Origin: Larkinella sp049445795
GTDB lineage: Bacteria; Bacteroidota; Bacteroidia; Cytophagales; Spirosomataceae
DNA: 64,000 bases
Reading direction: 5' to 3'
Assembly: GCF_049445795.1 (NCBI RefSeq)
Contig: NZ_JBMSDT010000014.1
Span: 62,001-126,000 of the forward strand
Both the position numbers and the translations under genes were made by a program. The stretch's first letter is position 1. Each line of letters begins with the position of its first letter. Positions 43,714 through 51,636 of this stretch are shown piece after piece. Under the pieces are notes generated by a model that did no database searches, had not been told where the DNA came from, and saw only the letters and a list, made by a program, of their open reading frames with translations.

Positions 43714-44748
43714 ATGAAAAAGTACCTGATTTTCCTGACCGGATTGCTGATTGCCTTTACGCCCACATCCCGCGAACCCATCGGCAAAGAAATGGCAGCC
43801 GCCGTCCGGACCTTCGTCAACAGTCTCGATGCCGGGCAGCGCAACCTGGCGGTTTTTCCGTTCGACAGCGAGGAGCGGTACGACTGGCATTACGTCCCCC
43901 GCAAACGCAACGGCCTGCCCATGAAGCAGATGAACCCGCAGCAGCAGCAAGCGGCTATGGCCCTGCTGAAAACTGCCCTCAGCGAGCAGGGGTACGAAAA
44001 AGTTACCTCCATCATTGATCTGGAAAATGTGTTGCGGGTCGTTGAAAACCGCCCGCCGAACGACACCTACCGCGATCCGGAGAATTATTCGTTCTCGGTT
44101 TTTGGTGAGGTATCCGACAAAAGCCCGTGGGGCTGGCGCATCGACGGCCACCATCTTTCGCTACACTTTTCGTCGCTGACCGGCAAGGTGGTCGGCATGA
44201 CGCCCGCGTTCCTGGGTAGCAATCCGGGTATTGTCCGGGCCGAGGTGCCGCAGAAAGGCCGCCAGATTCTGAAGCAGGAGGAAGCCCTGGCGCTGGCCCT
44301 CGTCAACTCGCTCAACAGTGACCAGCTTGCGAAAGCCCTTATCAGCGAAACCTGCCCGAACGACATTGTGACGCGGAATACCCGCAAGGCTTCCATTGAA
44401 AAAATGGAGGGCATCGCACTCGCGCAACTAACCGAAAGTCAGCAGAAAACGTTTTTATCGTTACTGGAAACCTACCTGAACAACTACCACATCACGCTGA
44501 AAAACCAGCAGATGGATAAGCTGAAAAAGGCGGGGCTGGACAAGCTGGTGTTTGCCTGGGCGGGCGACCGTCAACCCGGTTTTGGCCCTGGCAAAGGGCA
44601 ATACTACCGGATTCAGGGGCCAACGATTCTGATTGAGTACGACAATTCGCAGAACAACGCCAACCACGTTCACTCGGTCGTCCGGGATCTGACCAACGAT
44701 TTCGGCGAGGACCTGCTGGCCGAGCATTACCGGACACAGCATAAGTAG
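43714..44748 (+). CDS. DUF3500-family exported protein
   Basis: This 344-residue protein has a signal peptide (MKKYLIFLTGLLIAFTPTS). The family's landmarks are present: LDAGQRNLAVFPFDSEERYDWHYVPR, GLPMKQMNPQQQQAAMALLKTAL, PWGWRIDGHHLSLHFSSLTG, VVGMTPAFLGSNPG, and the C-terminal FAWAGDRQPGFG, RIQGPTILIEYDNSQNNANHVHSVVRD, GEDLLAEHY. The two His-rich words (DGHHLSLHFS, NHVHSVVRD) could bind metal. Function is unknown. A decayed relative lies 5.3 kb upstream on the other strand (37637-38367). It stands alone, with its end 51 bases from the convergent arfB. Confidence 0.85.
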   Translation: MKKYLIFLTGLLIAFTPTSREPIGKEMAAAVRTFVNSLDAGQRNLAVFPFDSEERYDWHYVPRKRNGLPMKQMNPQQQQAAMALLKTALSEQGYEKVTSIIDLENVLRVVENRPPNDTYRDPENYSFSVFGEVSDKSPWGWRIDGHHLSLHFSSLTGKVVGMTPAFLGSNPGIVRAEVPQKGRQILKQEEALALALVNSLNSDQLAKALISETCPNDIVTRNTRKASIEKMEGIALAQLTESQQKTFLSLLETYLNNYHITLKNQQMDKLKKAGLDKLVFAWAGDRQPGFGPGKGQYYRIQGPTILIEYDNSQNNANHVHSVVRDLTNDFGEDLLAEHYRTQHK

Positions 44749-44798
44749 TGGAGAGAGGACGGCAATACTGTGTTTACAGTTGAAGTCGAATCTTTTTC

Positions 44799-45200
44799 TC
44801 AATAATCAACCTTCCTCCGCCCGGCTTTGACCTCGCCCCGGCGTTGTTTTTCCTGCTTTTTCTCTTCCCGCGACGCCTTCGTCGGCTTGGTTGCTTTGCG
44901 CGGTTTGGGCTTTTCGAAGGCTTTACGGATGAGTTGATAAAACTTTTCAGTGACTTTGTCGCGGTTACCCAATTGGGTACGTTCGGTTTGGTGGTACAAC
45001 ACCAGCACGCCCTCGGAGGTCACTTTGTTCGCGAGCTTTTCGAGCAAAACCGCCTTTTCGTCCGCCGTCAAAACCGCCGAATTCGGGATGTCGAAATACA
45101 ATTCGGCCTTCGTCGCCACTTTGTTGACATTCTGCCCACCCTTGCCCCCGCTGCGGGCAAATTGAAACTGGAGTTCGGAATAGAGCTGCGTTGGGTCCAT
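44799..45200 (-). CDS. arfB: Ribosome-rescue peptidyl-tRNA hydrolase ArfB
   Basis: This 133-residue protein starts at the ATG at 45200 (MDPTQLYSELQFQF); the longer frame upstream has no homologous look. It has the release-factor catalytic motif RSGGKGGQNVNKV with GGQ at 21-23 and then a long Lys/Arg-rich tail (KPRKATKPTKASREEKKQ onward) that in ArfB/YaeJ enters the empty mRNA channel of stalled ribosomes. It lacks the codon-recognition domains of RF1/RF2, so it frees peptides from ribosomes on non-stop mRNAs. It is divergent from the paralogue array (160 bases between starts). Confidence 0.93.
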   Translation of the reverse strand: MDPTQLYSELQFQFARSGGKGGQNVNKVATKAELYFDIPNSAVLTADEKAVLLEKLANKVTSEGVLVLYHQTERTQLGNRDKVTEKFYQLIRKAFEKPKPRKATKPTKASREEKKQEKQRRGEVKAGRRKVDY

Positions 45201-45360
45201 GCTTTGGCTAAAATCTTCGCAAAGGTACGAACAATCCGGCTTTGCGGCCGTTCCCTTTTGTACCCGGAACGAAACCGAACGTTTATTTGGGCACATCGGG
45301 CAAAAATCGACCCCATGCCCGACAGTGGAAAAGAATGTCAAACTCTAACCAATGGATTCA

Positions 45361-45981
45361 ATGGCAAATCAACAGGCAGTAAACCTGATCAACTCAACGA
45401 TGGATACCTTCAACGGGGATACGACATCCATTTCGACCGTCGACGGCATTTCCCTGATTGACCACTGGCTGACCGCCCTCCGCAGCGGAGATACCGACAG
45501 CAGCGTCAACCCGATTGCCAACACGCTCAGCGAGTTGAAAATGCAATTGCAGGAAGGTAACCCCAATACCGGCCAGATCAACGTGCTGCTTCAGGAACTC
45601 GCCGATCAGGGCGAACAAGCCGCACAATCGGCCGATGATGATAAAGTAAAAATGCAACTCGATCAGTTGGTGCAGACGCTCCGCGACTTCGGCCGGGTGC
45701 TCAGTGGAGAAGCGGGCAACATTGCCGACAAGCACGGCCGCGCGCAGATTTTCACGAAAACCGGAACAGGCAGTGCCGCCGGAAATCCGGGCGTTAATCC
45801 GGCTGTACCCGGAAACAGCGGCACGGGCGACGAAGGCAACGTCCAGGGTGGCGGTTCCTACGGCTCCGGCTACGGAACCGGCTCGGCGGGCGAAACCGAC
45901 CGCGACAATTCTGGCACCGACACCCGCACCAGCCGACGGACTTCGACGGGCGAAGGCGGAGGCAACAGCCACCAATTGTAG
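45361..45981 (+). CDS. Paralogue array member 1: helical domain plus Gly/Ser/Thr-rich tail
   Basis: This 206-residue protein starts at ATG 45361 (MANQQAVNLINSTM), which matches the starts of members 4 and 5; an ATG nine bases upstream is the alternative. The first about 115 residues show the array's shared pattern: SLIDHWLTALRSG, NTLSELKMQLQEGNPN, INVLLQELADQGEQAAQ, QLVQTLRDFGRVL, predicted all-helical and without a signal peptide. Unlike the other four it adds an about 85-residue tail of Gly, Ser, Thr and Asp ending in a basic patch (TRTSRRTS), probably disordered. I recognise no known family. It is first in a same-strand set of five and is separated from the second by an inverted repeat. 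Confidence 0.8.
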   Translation: MANQQAVNLINSTMDTFNGDTTSISTVDGISLIDHWLTALRSGDTDSSVNPIANTLSELKMQLQEGNPNTGQINVLLQELADQGEQAAQSADDDKVKMQLDQLVQTLRDFGRVLSGEAGNIADKHGRAQIFTKTGTGSAAGNPGVNPAVPGNSGTGDEGNVQGGGSYGSGYGTGSAGETDRDNSGTDTRTSRRTSTGEGGGNSHQL

Positions 45982-45994
45982 AAGACATCGGAGA

Positions 45995-46063
45995 TTAGAC
46001 AAAAGAGTCAAAACTCGTTCATGGCCTTCATCTCTTGTCTCTCGACTCACTTCTTTTGTCTAA
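45995..46063. repeat. Inverted repeat, family D, copy 2
   Basis: Perfect 12-bp arms TTAGACAAAAGA (45995-46006) and TCTTTTGTCTAA (46052-46063), with additional CTCTTGTCTCTCGACTC words in the spacer. It lies between members 1 and 2 of the paralogue array and could limit read-through or shape their relative expression. Confidence 0.75.
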
Positions 46064-46131
46064 AACTGGAACCCGTTCATTACCAACATCAATTGTTGGT
46101 CACTCCAATAGCGTAAATTCTTCATTCAACT

Positions 46132-46485
46132 ATGTCACACCAGCAATCCCAAACTCCGCACAGCAATGCTACGACACTGATCGACGCGACGGTGGAAGCG
46201 TTCGACGGAGGACCTTTGAAAACAACCCCACAGGAAGGACTTTCGCTCATCAACGACTGGCTACGATCGCTCAAAACGTCGGAAGCCGACAATGTTGCCA
46301 GTACCTTGCAGAAACTCAAAACCGCCCTGGAAGGCCCGCAAATCGACAATATTCATGTGCGGAGTATTCTGTTCGGACTGGCCGAACAATCTGAAATCTG
46401 GGCGGCTAAAGCCGGGGGCGAATTCCCCGTCCGGCTGGACAGTCTGGCCGTTGCCCTGCGGAATTTTGGAAATCAATTAGCTTAA
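46132..46485 (+). CDS. Paralogue array member 2: small helical protein
   Basis: This 117-residue protein has no signal peptide or membrane helix. Shared motifs in order: TTLIDATVEAFDGG, LSLINDWLRSLKTS, VASTLQKLKTALEGPQID, VRSILFGLAEQSEIWAAKAGG, LDSLAVALRNFGNQLA at the C-terminus. Similarity to member 1 is clearest in the L-I-x-x-W-L helix and in the ALR-F-G end. No known domain recognised. It follows the family D repeat and is 56 bases before member 3. Confidence 0.8.
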   Translation: MSHQQSQTPHSNATTLIDATVEAFDGGPLKTTPQEGLSLINDWLRSLKTSEADNVASTLQKLKTALEGPQIDNIHVRSILFGLAEQSEIWAAKAGGEFPVRLDSLAVALRNFGNQLA

Positions 46486-46541
46486 TCCGAAGCAGGCCGG
46501 TTGGGTTGCCGCAACCGGTCTGCTCAAACTAACCTGATCGT

Positions 46542-46898
46542 ATGCCATCCAACGCATTAACCGAAAAAACGATTAAATCGACCCTGAACACGCTTGGGAA
46601 TCATGAACCAAACGCAATTTCCCCCAAAACCGGCCTTTCGACCATCGATGACTGGCTCAACATTCTGGAAGGCAGCAAACCGGCTGAGCACGTCTTGCAG
46701 GAACTGAGACAGCTTCGCTCGGTGTTGCAAATGCCCAATCCGGATACTGATCTGGTAAAAGGATTGCTCAATAATCTGGCCGATAACACGACCCAGCTCG
46801 CTCAGTCGAACGAAGGGCCGTGGATCAACGAACTCGAACAGATCGTGGTAGCCCTGCGTACATTCGGCAGCCAGTTGTCACCGTCTCAAACCACTTAA
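46542..46898 (+). CDS. Paralogue array member 3: small helical protein
   Basis: This 118-residue protein carries the same order of motifs: KTIKSTLNTLG, LSTIDDWLNILEGSKP, VLQELRQLRSVLQMPNPD, VKGLLNNLADNTTQLAQ, LEQIVVALRTFGSQL, then a short SPSQTT tail. It appears acidic and soluble with predicted helices throughout. It lies 12 bases before member 4, so the two are probably co-transcribed. Function unknown. Confidence 0.8.
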   Translation: MPSNALTEKTIKSTLNTLGNHEPNAISPKTGLSTIDDWLNILEGSKPAEHVLQELRQLRSVLQMPNPDTDLVKGLLNNLADNTTQLAQSNEGPWINELEQIVVALRTFGSQLSPSQTT

Positions 46899-46910
46899 TT
46901 TGCTGGATGT

Positions 46911-47246
46911 ATGGCAACTCAACACTTATCTGAACTCATTCACACTACCGTTGCCGCCTTAAACGACGGTGGTGTAACCAGCATTGTGCCGGTCGATGGT
47001 CCGGCTCTGATCGATCGCTGGCTCGGCCAACTCGACGATTCGCCGGCTAATCAGCAGGTTGTGACCTCACTACATGAACTGAAAAGCCAGCTCGAAAGCA
47101 ATGAACCCGATCCGGTGACGGTAAAAGCCATATTGCTCGATCTCTCGGAGCAACTCAGTGTCCGGGCCAGCAGCGTCGATGCGGATTTTCGCGAACCGCT
47201 CCGTAACTTGGCCGATGCAATTCTGACGCTTGCTACCTCTTTGTAA
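46911..47246 (+). CDS. Paralogue array member 4: small helical protein
   Basis: This 111-residue protein is the shortest of the set. Motifs: SELIHTTVAALNDG, PALIDRWLGQLDDSP, VVTSLHELKSQLESNEPDPVTVKAILLDLSEQ in the middle (seen as HELKSQLESNEPD and VKAILLDLSEQL), and LRNLADAILTLATSL at the end, where the ALR-FG motif of the other members is replaced by AILTLA. The next gene starts one base after its stop, which implies translational coupling. No known domain. Confidence 0.8.
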   Translation: MATQHLSELIHTTVAALNDGGVTSIVPVDGPALIDRWLGQLDDSPANQQVVTSLHELKSQLESNEPDPVTVKAILLDLSEQLSVRASSVDADFREPLRNLADAILTLATSL

Positions 47247-47247
47247 C

Positions 47248-47592
47248 ATGGCTACGCTCGCAAACACCACCAATCTGCTTGATGAAACGATTGAAGTACT
47301 CGGTACTAATCACACAATCCCACCGGGAGAAACGATTGTCAACCTGCTCAATCAATGGATTGGCATTCTGGAGCAAAGCGAAAATACGCACCCTCTCGGC
47401 CGAAAACTGTCGGAACTGAATGACGCGTTGACGGCTGAGAAACCCGAGACGGCTACCGTTCAGCGAATTCTGAACGAATTGGCCGATGCAACGGAAGAAT
47501 TTAGTGCCGAAGTGGGCCCCGAGGGCGAAATACCCACTCAGTTGGAAGGCCTCTCGGCGGCTTTGCGAAACCTGGGGGTTCAGCTTTCGTAA
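47248..47592 (+). CDS. Paralogue array member 5: small helical protein
   Basis: This 114-residue protein starts at ATG 47248, one base after member 4's stop (the frame open from 47230 is longer but less like the paralogues). Motifs: TNLLDETIEVLG, IVNLLNQWIGILEQSE, LGRKLSELNDALTAEKPE, VQRILNELADATEEFSAEV, LEGLSAALRNLGVQLS. Trp is kept in the third motif, as in all five. It ends 9 bases from the convergent MarR-GNAT gene. Function unknown. Confidence 0.8.
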   Translation: MATLANTTNLLDETIEVLGTNHTIPPGETIVNLLNQWIGILEQSENTHPLGRKLSELNDALTAEKPETATVQRILNELADATEEFSAEVGPEGEIPTQLEGLSAALRNLGVQLS

Positions 47593-47601
47593 AAAATGGT
47601 T

Positions 47602-48546
47602 TTACAGGTCGATTTGCATCTTGATGTTGGCACGCTGGTAGGGTGAGGACGTGGATTCGACTTTGTAAAAACCAACTTTTTTGTACAGCGCCAGCGCGGG
47701 TGCCAAACGGGTGTTCGATTCCAGATACACCCGTTTGGCACCCAGCTGGTGGGCCACCTCGATAGCGTGCTGACAGAGCTTCCTGCCAATTTGCTTTCCC
47801 TGCGCTTCGGGCGCTACGGCCATTTTTACCAGTTCGTATACCGCATCGCTCTCTTTCAGCAGAGCACAGGTCCCGACAATCTCGTTCTGATACCGGGCAA
47901 AAAACACCCGGCCCCCGTTGGCTAAAATATAGCCTTCCGGATTGCTCAGTGATTTGATGTCCGGTTCTTCCACTGTAAAATATTTTTCTATCCAGGCCAG
48001 GTTCAGTGTTTTAAACAGCTCCCGATATTGGGGGTCATAGTCGATAATTTCCACCTCATCAAGCTGTTTTTGCTTGAAATACGTCTTGAACCGACTCAAA
48101 TACGGTTCCTGCGCCAGTGTTTCTTCCATTTCTTCCATGCCAAAAATGAGATTATGCCGCTGATTGTTGATCAATTGTGTGTTCAGTTCCAGAATGGCCT
48201 GCCAGATTTTTTGCAGCTCAGGCAATAGCGCCTGGCCCTTCTCGCTAAGCGATAACAACCGCTTCCGGCTGTCCTTGCCGGATTTGGCCGACACGATCAG
48301 CCCGGCGTTTTCGAGTTCACGCGCCAATTGAATGATCGCCGGATGCGAAAAACCGAGTTCATCGGCTAGTTCTGTCACGCTCAACGGTGATCTGCAGGAT
48401 AACAAATAAAACAGCGTAAACCACTTCGGATCGAAGTTGATCCCGAACGATTCGTAAACCTGGGCCGCCTGCTTCGAAATCAGGTCGCTCAGCCGTCGCA
48501 GCCGACTCCCAAACGCCAGCGGTCCCAGTTGTGCCATCAAATCCAT
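47602..48546 (-). CDS. MarR-type regulator fused to GNAT acetyltransferase
   Basis: This 314-residue two-domain protein has an N-terminal winged helix of the MarR group (about 25-150: LFYLLSCRSPLSVTELADELGFSHPAIIQLARELENAGLIV, SGKDSRKRLLSLSEKGQALL in pieces) and a C-terminal GNAT domain (about 155-305) with GYILANGGRVFFARYQNEIVGT, LVKMAVAPEAQGKQIGRKLCQHAIEVA (acetyl-CoA loop Q-x-x-x-G-R/K) and RVYLESNTRLAPALALYKKVGF. The fusion is known in many bacteria and is thought to couple regulation to acetylation of a small molecule. It is convergent with the paralogue array. Confidence 0.9.
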   Translation of the reverse strand: MDLMAQLGPLAFGSRLRRLSDLISKQAAQVYESFGINFDPKWFTLFYLLSCRSPLSVTELADELGFSHPAIIQLARELENAGLIVSAKSGKDSRKRLLSLSEKGQALLPELQKIWQAILELNTQLINNQRHNLIFGMEEMEETLAQEPYLSRFKTYFKQKQLDEVEIIDYDPQYRELFKTLNLAWIEKYFTVEEPDIKSLSNPEGYILANGGRVFFARYQNEIVGTCALLKESDAVYELVKMAVAPEAQGKQIGRKLCQHAIEVAHQLGAKRVYLESNTRLAPALALYKKVGFYKVESTSSPYQRANIKMQIDL

Positions 48547-48642
48547 ATCGGTAAGATTTTATGTTTTTAATTACGTAAGTGATTACACAAATATGGCTAT
48601 GGATTGGTTGTCACGCAATTATTACCTGGAATTTAATTTTTA

Positions 48643-48700
48643 ATAGGAACACGGCTGCTTCATCCGTTCAATCGCACCGGCGACCCGGCCGTGTTCCTAT
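48643..48700. repeat. Inverted repeat, family C, copy 3 (shortened)
   Basis: Arms ATAGGAACACGGC (48643-48655) and GCCGTGTTCCTAT (48688-48700) are perfect. The spacer retains CATCCGTT-like remnants of the longer family members at 10034 and 32692, but most of the internal repeats are gone. It lies upstream of the MarR-GNAT gene and 5 bases beyond the end of the FG-GAP gene. Confidence 0.75.
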
Positions 48701-48705
48701 CAACC

Positions 48706-49893
48706 CTACTTCAACTGGTTCCAATAAATCAGCACATTCAGCGTGGCCCGGCCGGACGCGATTAGGTCGAGATCACCATCACCGTCGAGGTCGGCGGCTT
48801 GCAGGTCTTCGGTCGCCATCATCACGCTATCGTCCAGGCTGTGTTCCTGCCAGGTATGCAGCGTTTTGTCGGGTACAAAAAGCCGCACGCCCACCTTTTT
48901 CTCCGCGTTCGGATTCCGCCAGCCCACGGCCACCTGATCGACGCCCAGCTTCAGAAAATCACCGCAAACCAGCGCATGGCCCTGGCTCAGTTGTTCGGTC
49001 AGCGTCTGCTGCACGCCGTACATGAGTTTATCCGGCGCATCGGCGATCGGGCCGTTTTTGTACACCACCAGTTTGTTGCCGTGCATCGGTTCCACCGAAG
49101 CTACAAACGGCACCTTCCCATTCTGCAAACCGCGCCGGACTTCGCCCATGCCGTTGCCCGCGCCAATCCAGCGTTCGACCGGCGTCCACTTTCCGCCCCG
49201 GAACGCAACGGTTTTACCGCCTTCCTTGCTGCCGATCAGCACCCGGGTTTCGGGGCCATCCTCCCAGATTTCAAAATTGTGGGTCAGGTGGAGCGTGGAG
49301 TCGAGTAGCTGCATGTTCCAGGGGTCACGCGGATTTTTCGGTTTTTCGTAGCCCAGAATCCGCACCCCGCGCCCTTCGCCATTCTTGTTGCCTAACCCGT
49401 GCAAGGGCACCACAATAAGCTGGTAGCGGTTTGATCCGACGCGCGCCCAGCGCATCCGGTGGGTTGTGATTTCGTGGTGCAGCCGAACGGCCTCCCAGGG
49501 TTGCGTCGGGTCGGTGGGCCGGATGAGATAGAAAACCGCCCCGGATTTGGTCGTATCATTCGTCTCGGACGGATTCCAGCCTGCGCCCACGGCCACCTCC
49601 ACCTTGCCATCGCCGTCAATGTCGCGGGCGGCAATGCAAACGTTGTCCTGCGGGGTCAGGTTTTGGGCCATCACATGCCGTTGCCAGGCGTCGCCCGGTT
49701 TGCCCGGATTGCGGTACCAGACAAACTCTTTCTGATCGGCAAGCAGGATATCCGGTTTCCGGTCGCCATCGACGTCACCGATTGCCAGACCGTAACCAAT
49801 ATCAATCTGATTATCGATAACCTGAAGCTTAAAATTCGGTTTCTGCGCGTAGAGCGCCCCGGAAAGCAGGCAAAATGTGAGGAGTTTTTTCAT
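48706..49893 (-). CDS. Secreted FG-GAP/VCBS-repeat propeller protein
   Basis: This 395-residue protein starts at ATG 49893 (signal peptide MKKLLTFCLLSGALYA). Integrin-like calcium-binding repeats are visible: IGDVDGDRKPDILLAD, ARDIDGDGKVEVAVGAG, AADLDGDGDLDLIASG, and intermediate blades with VLIGSKEGGKTVAFRGG and VCGDFLKLGVDQVAVGW. The D-x-D-x-D-G loops are the calcium ligands. Such proteins are common in Bacteroidota and probably bind ligands or carbohydrate outside the cell; no catalytic motif is seen. It is followed on the same strand by the MBL-fold gene's neighbourhood but is likely a single unit. Confidence 0.85.
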   Translation of the reverse strand: MKKLLTFCLLSGALYAQKPNFKLQVIDNQIDIGYGLAIGDVDGDRKPDILLADQKEFVWYRNPGKPGDAWQRHVMAQNLTPQDNVCIAARDIDGDGKVEVAVGAGWNPSETNDTTKSGAVFYLIRPTDPTQPWEAVRLHHEITTHRMRWARVGSNRYQLIVVPLHGLGNKNGEGRGVRILGYEKPKNPRDPWNMQLLDSTLHLTHNFEIWEDGPETRVLIGSKEGGKTVAFRGGKWTPVERWIGAGNGMGEVRRGLQNGKVPFVASVEPMHGNKLVVYKNGPIADAPDKLMYGVQQTLTEQLSQGHALVCGDFLKLGVDQVAVGWRNPNAEKKVGVRLFVPDKTLHTWQEHSLDDSVMMATEDLQAADLDGDGDLDLIASGRATLNVLIYWNQLK

Positions 49894-49949
49894 GGTGAAG
49901 AAAGGACGGGTTCGGAATAGACCTTTCTTCAATATTCGCAATTCGTGGC

Positions 49950-50825
49950 TCAATAATCAATCGTTCCGACCGAATCCTTTTTTCCACTCCAGCGTTCGCC
50001 CGGGCGCAACACCCGGTGGGGCATCTGGTACCGCCGGGCTTCCCGGACAAAGTGGGCCGGATCTTCGGTATTGAACTCAAAGAGGTGGTAATGATGCGGA
50101 ATAACCAGCCGCGCCCCAATCTTACGGCCCAGCCGGGCGGCTTCTTCGGCGTTCAGGTTTCCGGCTACCCGCCGTTCGGGCTTGTTGCCGTTGATGGGTA
50201 AAAAAGCCACATCGACCTGAAACGGTTTCAGGATTTCGACCAACCCATCGTACCAAAGCGTATCCCCGCTGTGGTAGATCGTCCAGGGTCCGGCCTGCAC
50301 CACGAAGCCCATGAATTTACAGCGTCCCTGCACATCCCGCTCCAGCTCATTGTGGGCCGCCGGGATTCCGTGAACCGTAAAACCAGCGATTTCGACGGTT
50401 TCGCCATCGTTCAGACCTATCGGAAAAACCGGGTCACACTTGAGTCGGTCTACCACAAAGGCCCGGTTGGCTTCCGGAATGATGAATTGAACGGTCGGAT
50501 TGGCATTGAAAAGGGGCAGCAGGGTTTCGGCATCCAGGTGGTCAGTGTGGTTGTGGCTGGACGTCACGACGTCAATCCCCACTAGCTGCCCCGGATCAAC
50601 CACCCGCTCCGACATCCGGACGTGCGGCTTGTCAGTATTCGCGTATTTAACCGACAACGAATCCGACAGATACGGATCAAATAAGAGCCTTCTTCCCTCC
50701 CATTGCAGCAAAAAACCGCTCTGCCCCAGCCACCAGATGTGTAGCAGGCCGGGTTCCGTATGGGCGGTTTCCAGGTCGGTCAAAAGGACCTGATTTTTCT
50801 GAAAAGCAGGGATCAATTTCCTCAT
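49950..50825 (-). CDS. UlaG-like MBL-fold metallo-hydrolase
   Basis: This 291-residue protein starts at ATG 50825 (MRKLIPAFQKNQVLL). The metallo-beta-lactamase metal motif is SSHNHTDHLDAE (H91, H93, D95, H96), followed by IPAAHNE (third-site His), YHSGDTLWYDG (Asp/His) and VIPHHYHLFEFN. The motifs and the IWWLGQSGFLLQWEGRRLLFDPYL start resemble the L-ascorbate-6-phosphate lactonase UlaG group, which also includes phosphodiesterases. Substrate not fixed. Its start codon lies just upstream of the promoter of the divergent PIN pair. Confidence 0.87.
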   Translation of the reverse strand: MRKLIPAFQKNQVLLTDLETAHTEPGLLHIWWLGQSGFLLQWEGRRLLFDPYLSDSLSVKYANTDKPHVRMSERVVDPGQLVGIDVVTSSHNHTDHLDAETLLPLFNANPTVQFIIPEANRAFVVDRLKCDPVFPIGLNDGETVEIAGFTVHGIPAAHNELERDVQGRCKFMGFVVQAGPWTIYHSGDTLWYDGLVEILKPFQVDVAFLPINGNKPERRVAGNLNAEEAARLGRKIGARLVIPHHYHLFEFNTEDPAHFVREARRYQMPHRVLRPGERWSGKKDSVGTIDY

Positions 50826-50834
50826 AAAGTGGTT

Positions 50835-50842
50835 TATATTTG
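50835..50842 (+). promoter_or_regulatory. Bacteroidota -7 element TATATTTG
   Basis: TATATTTG matches the Bacteroidota -7 consensus TAnnTTTG exactly and lies 21 bases before the start of the small gene of the PIN pair. No clear -33 TTG is seen at the usual spacing, so this is moderate evidence for a promoter of the two-gene unit. Confidence 0.5.
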
Positions 50843-50863
50843 TTGAAGCAAATTTCAGCAATC

Positions 50864-51145
50864 ATGATACCATTTAAACTCGCTGTCGAAAACGCATTCT
50901 ATTTTATTAAGGAGCTACCGGGCGAGCCGACAGACTTTCTGGTTGAAGAAGTTGAGATGGATGATTCTAAGAAATATTGGTTCATCACTATCAGCTTTCT
51001 TGTTAAGAATGATAAATTAGCTTCGTCTCCGCTCTCTGCTCTAGCAAAATTGAACCCCGAATATGAACGAAAATATAAAACGGTCAAAATTGACGCTAGC
51101 AATGGTGAATTTGTCTCTATGAAAATAAGAGAATTGCAACAATGA
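50864..51145 (+). CDS. Small protein of unknown family, partner of PIN protein
   Basis: This 93-residue protein starts at ATG 50864 (MIPFKLAVENAFYFIKEL). It appears to be alpha/beta: a helix at 2-17, strands in DFLVEEVEMDD and KYWFITISFLV, then a helix and a strand pair (KTVKIDASNGEFVSMKIREL). No antitoxin DNA-binding fold is visible and no family recognised. Its stop overlaps the start of the PIN gene by 4 bases (ATGA), so the two form a coupled pair like toxin-antitoxin operons. The sequence is AT-richer than its surroundings. Confidence 0.7.
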   Translation: MIPFKLAVENAFYFIKELPGEPTDFLVEEVEMDDSKKYWFITISFLVKNDKLASSPLSALAKLNPEYERKYKTVKIDASNGEFVSMKIRELQQ

Positions 51146-51636
51146 CAGCACAGGAGTTGCGCTCTAAGGAAGGATTACTCATCGACACTAATCTATTGGT
51201 TCTTTACGTCATTGGGCTACTGGATACAAACCGAATTGGACAAAATAAACGGACCCGAACGTATTCCAAAGAAGACTTCAATCTCCTCGTTAACTTTACC
51301 GGTTTTTTCAAAAAAGTAATTACGACCACCAATATTCTTACCGAAGTAAGTAACCTATTGGAAGGCGAAGAATATCATAAAAAACCGGTTTTATCGGTAC
51401 TTCCCCAACTTCTTGAAGTTATAGAAGAGCACCACCTACCCAGCCGATCACTGATGGTGTCTTCGAATCGTTTTTTCACTAAATTCGGGTTGAGTGATAC
51501 AGTTTCCATGGAATTATCGACGCGCGATTATACCGTACTTACTGACGATTTAGATCTTTGTTATTATTTGCAAAACAACGGCTTATCCGCCTACAACTTC
51601 AATCATCTGCGCACAGCTTATTTGCTGCGCCCCTAA
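51142..51636 (+). CDS. PIN-domain-like ribonuclease
   Basis: This 164-residue protein has the acidic residues of a PIN nuclease site: D15 in GLLIDTNLLVLYVI, E68 in TNILTEVSNLLEG, D119 in FGLSDTVSMEL and D135/D136 in TVLTDDLDLCYYL. Order and spacing fit the four conserved acids of the fold. PIN proteins are mostly Mg-dependent RNases, often VapC-like toxins. Here the partner gene upstream is of unknown type rather than a VapB-like DNA-binding protein. The last four bases overlap the convergent glycosyltransferase gene. Lower G+C than neighbours suggests acquisition by transfer. Confidence 0.8.
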   Translation: MTAQELRSKEGLLIDTNLLVLYVIGLLDTNRIGQNKRTRTYSKEDFNLLVNFTGFFKKVITTTNILTEVSNLLEGEEYHKKPVLSVLPQLLEVIEEHHLPSRSLMVSSNRFFTKFGLSDTVSMELSTRDYTVLTDDLDLCYYLQNNGLSAYNFNHLRTAYLLRP

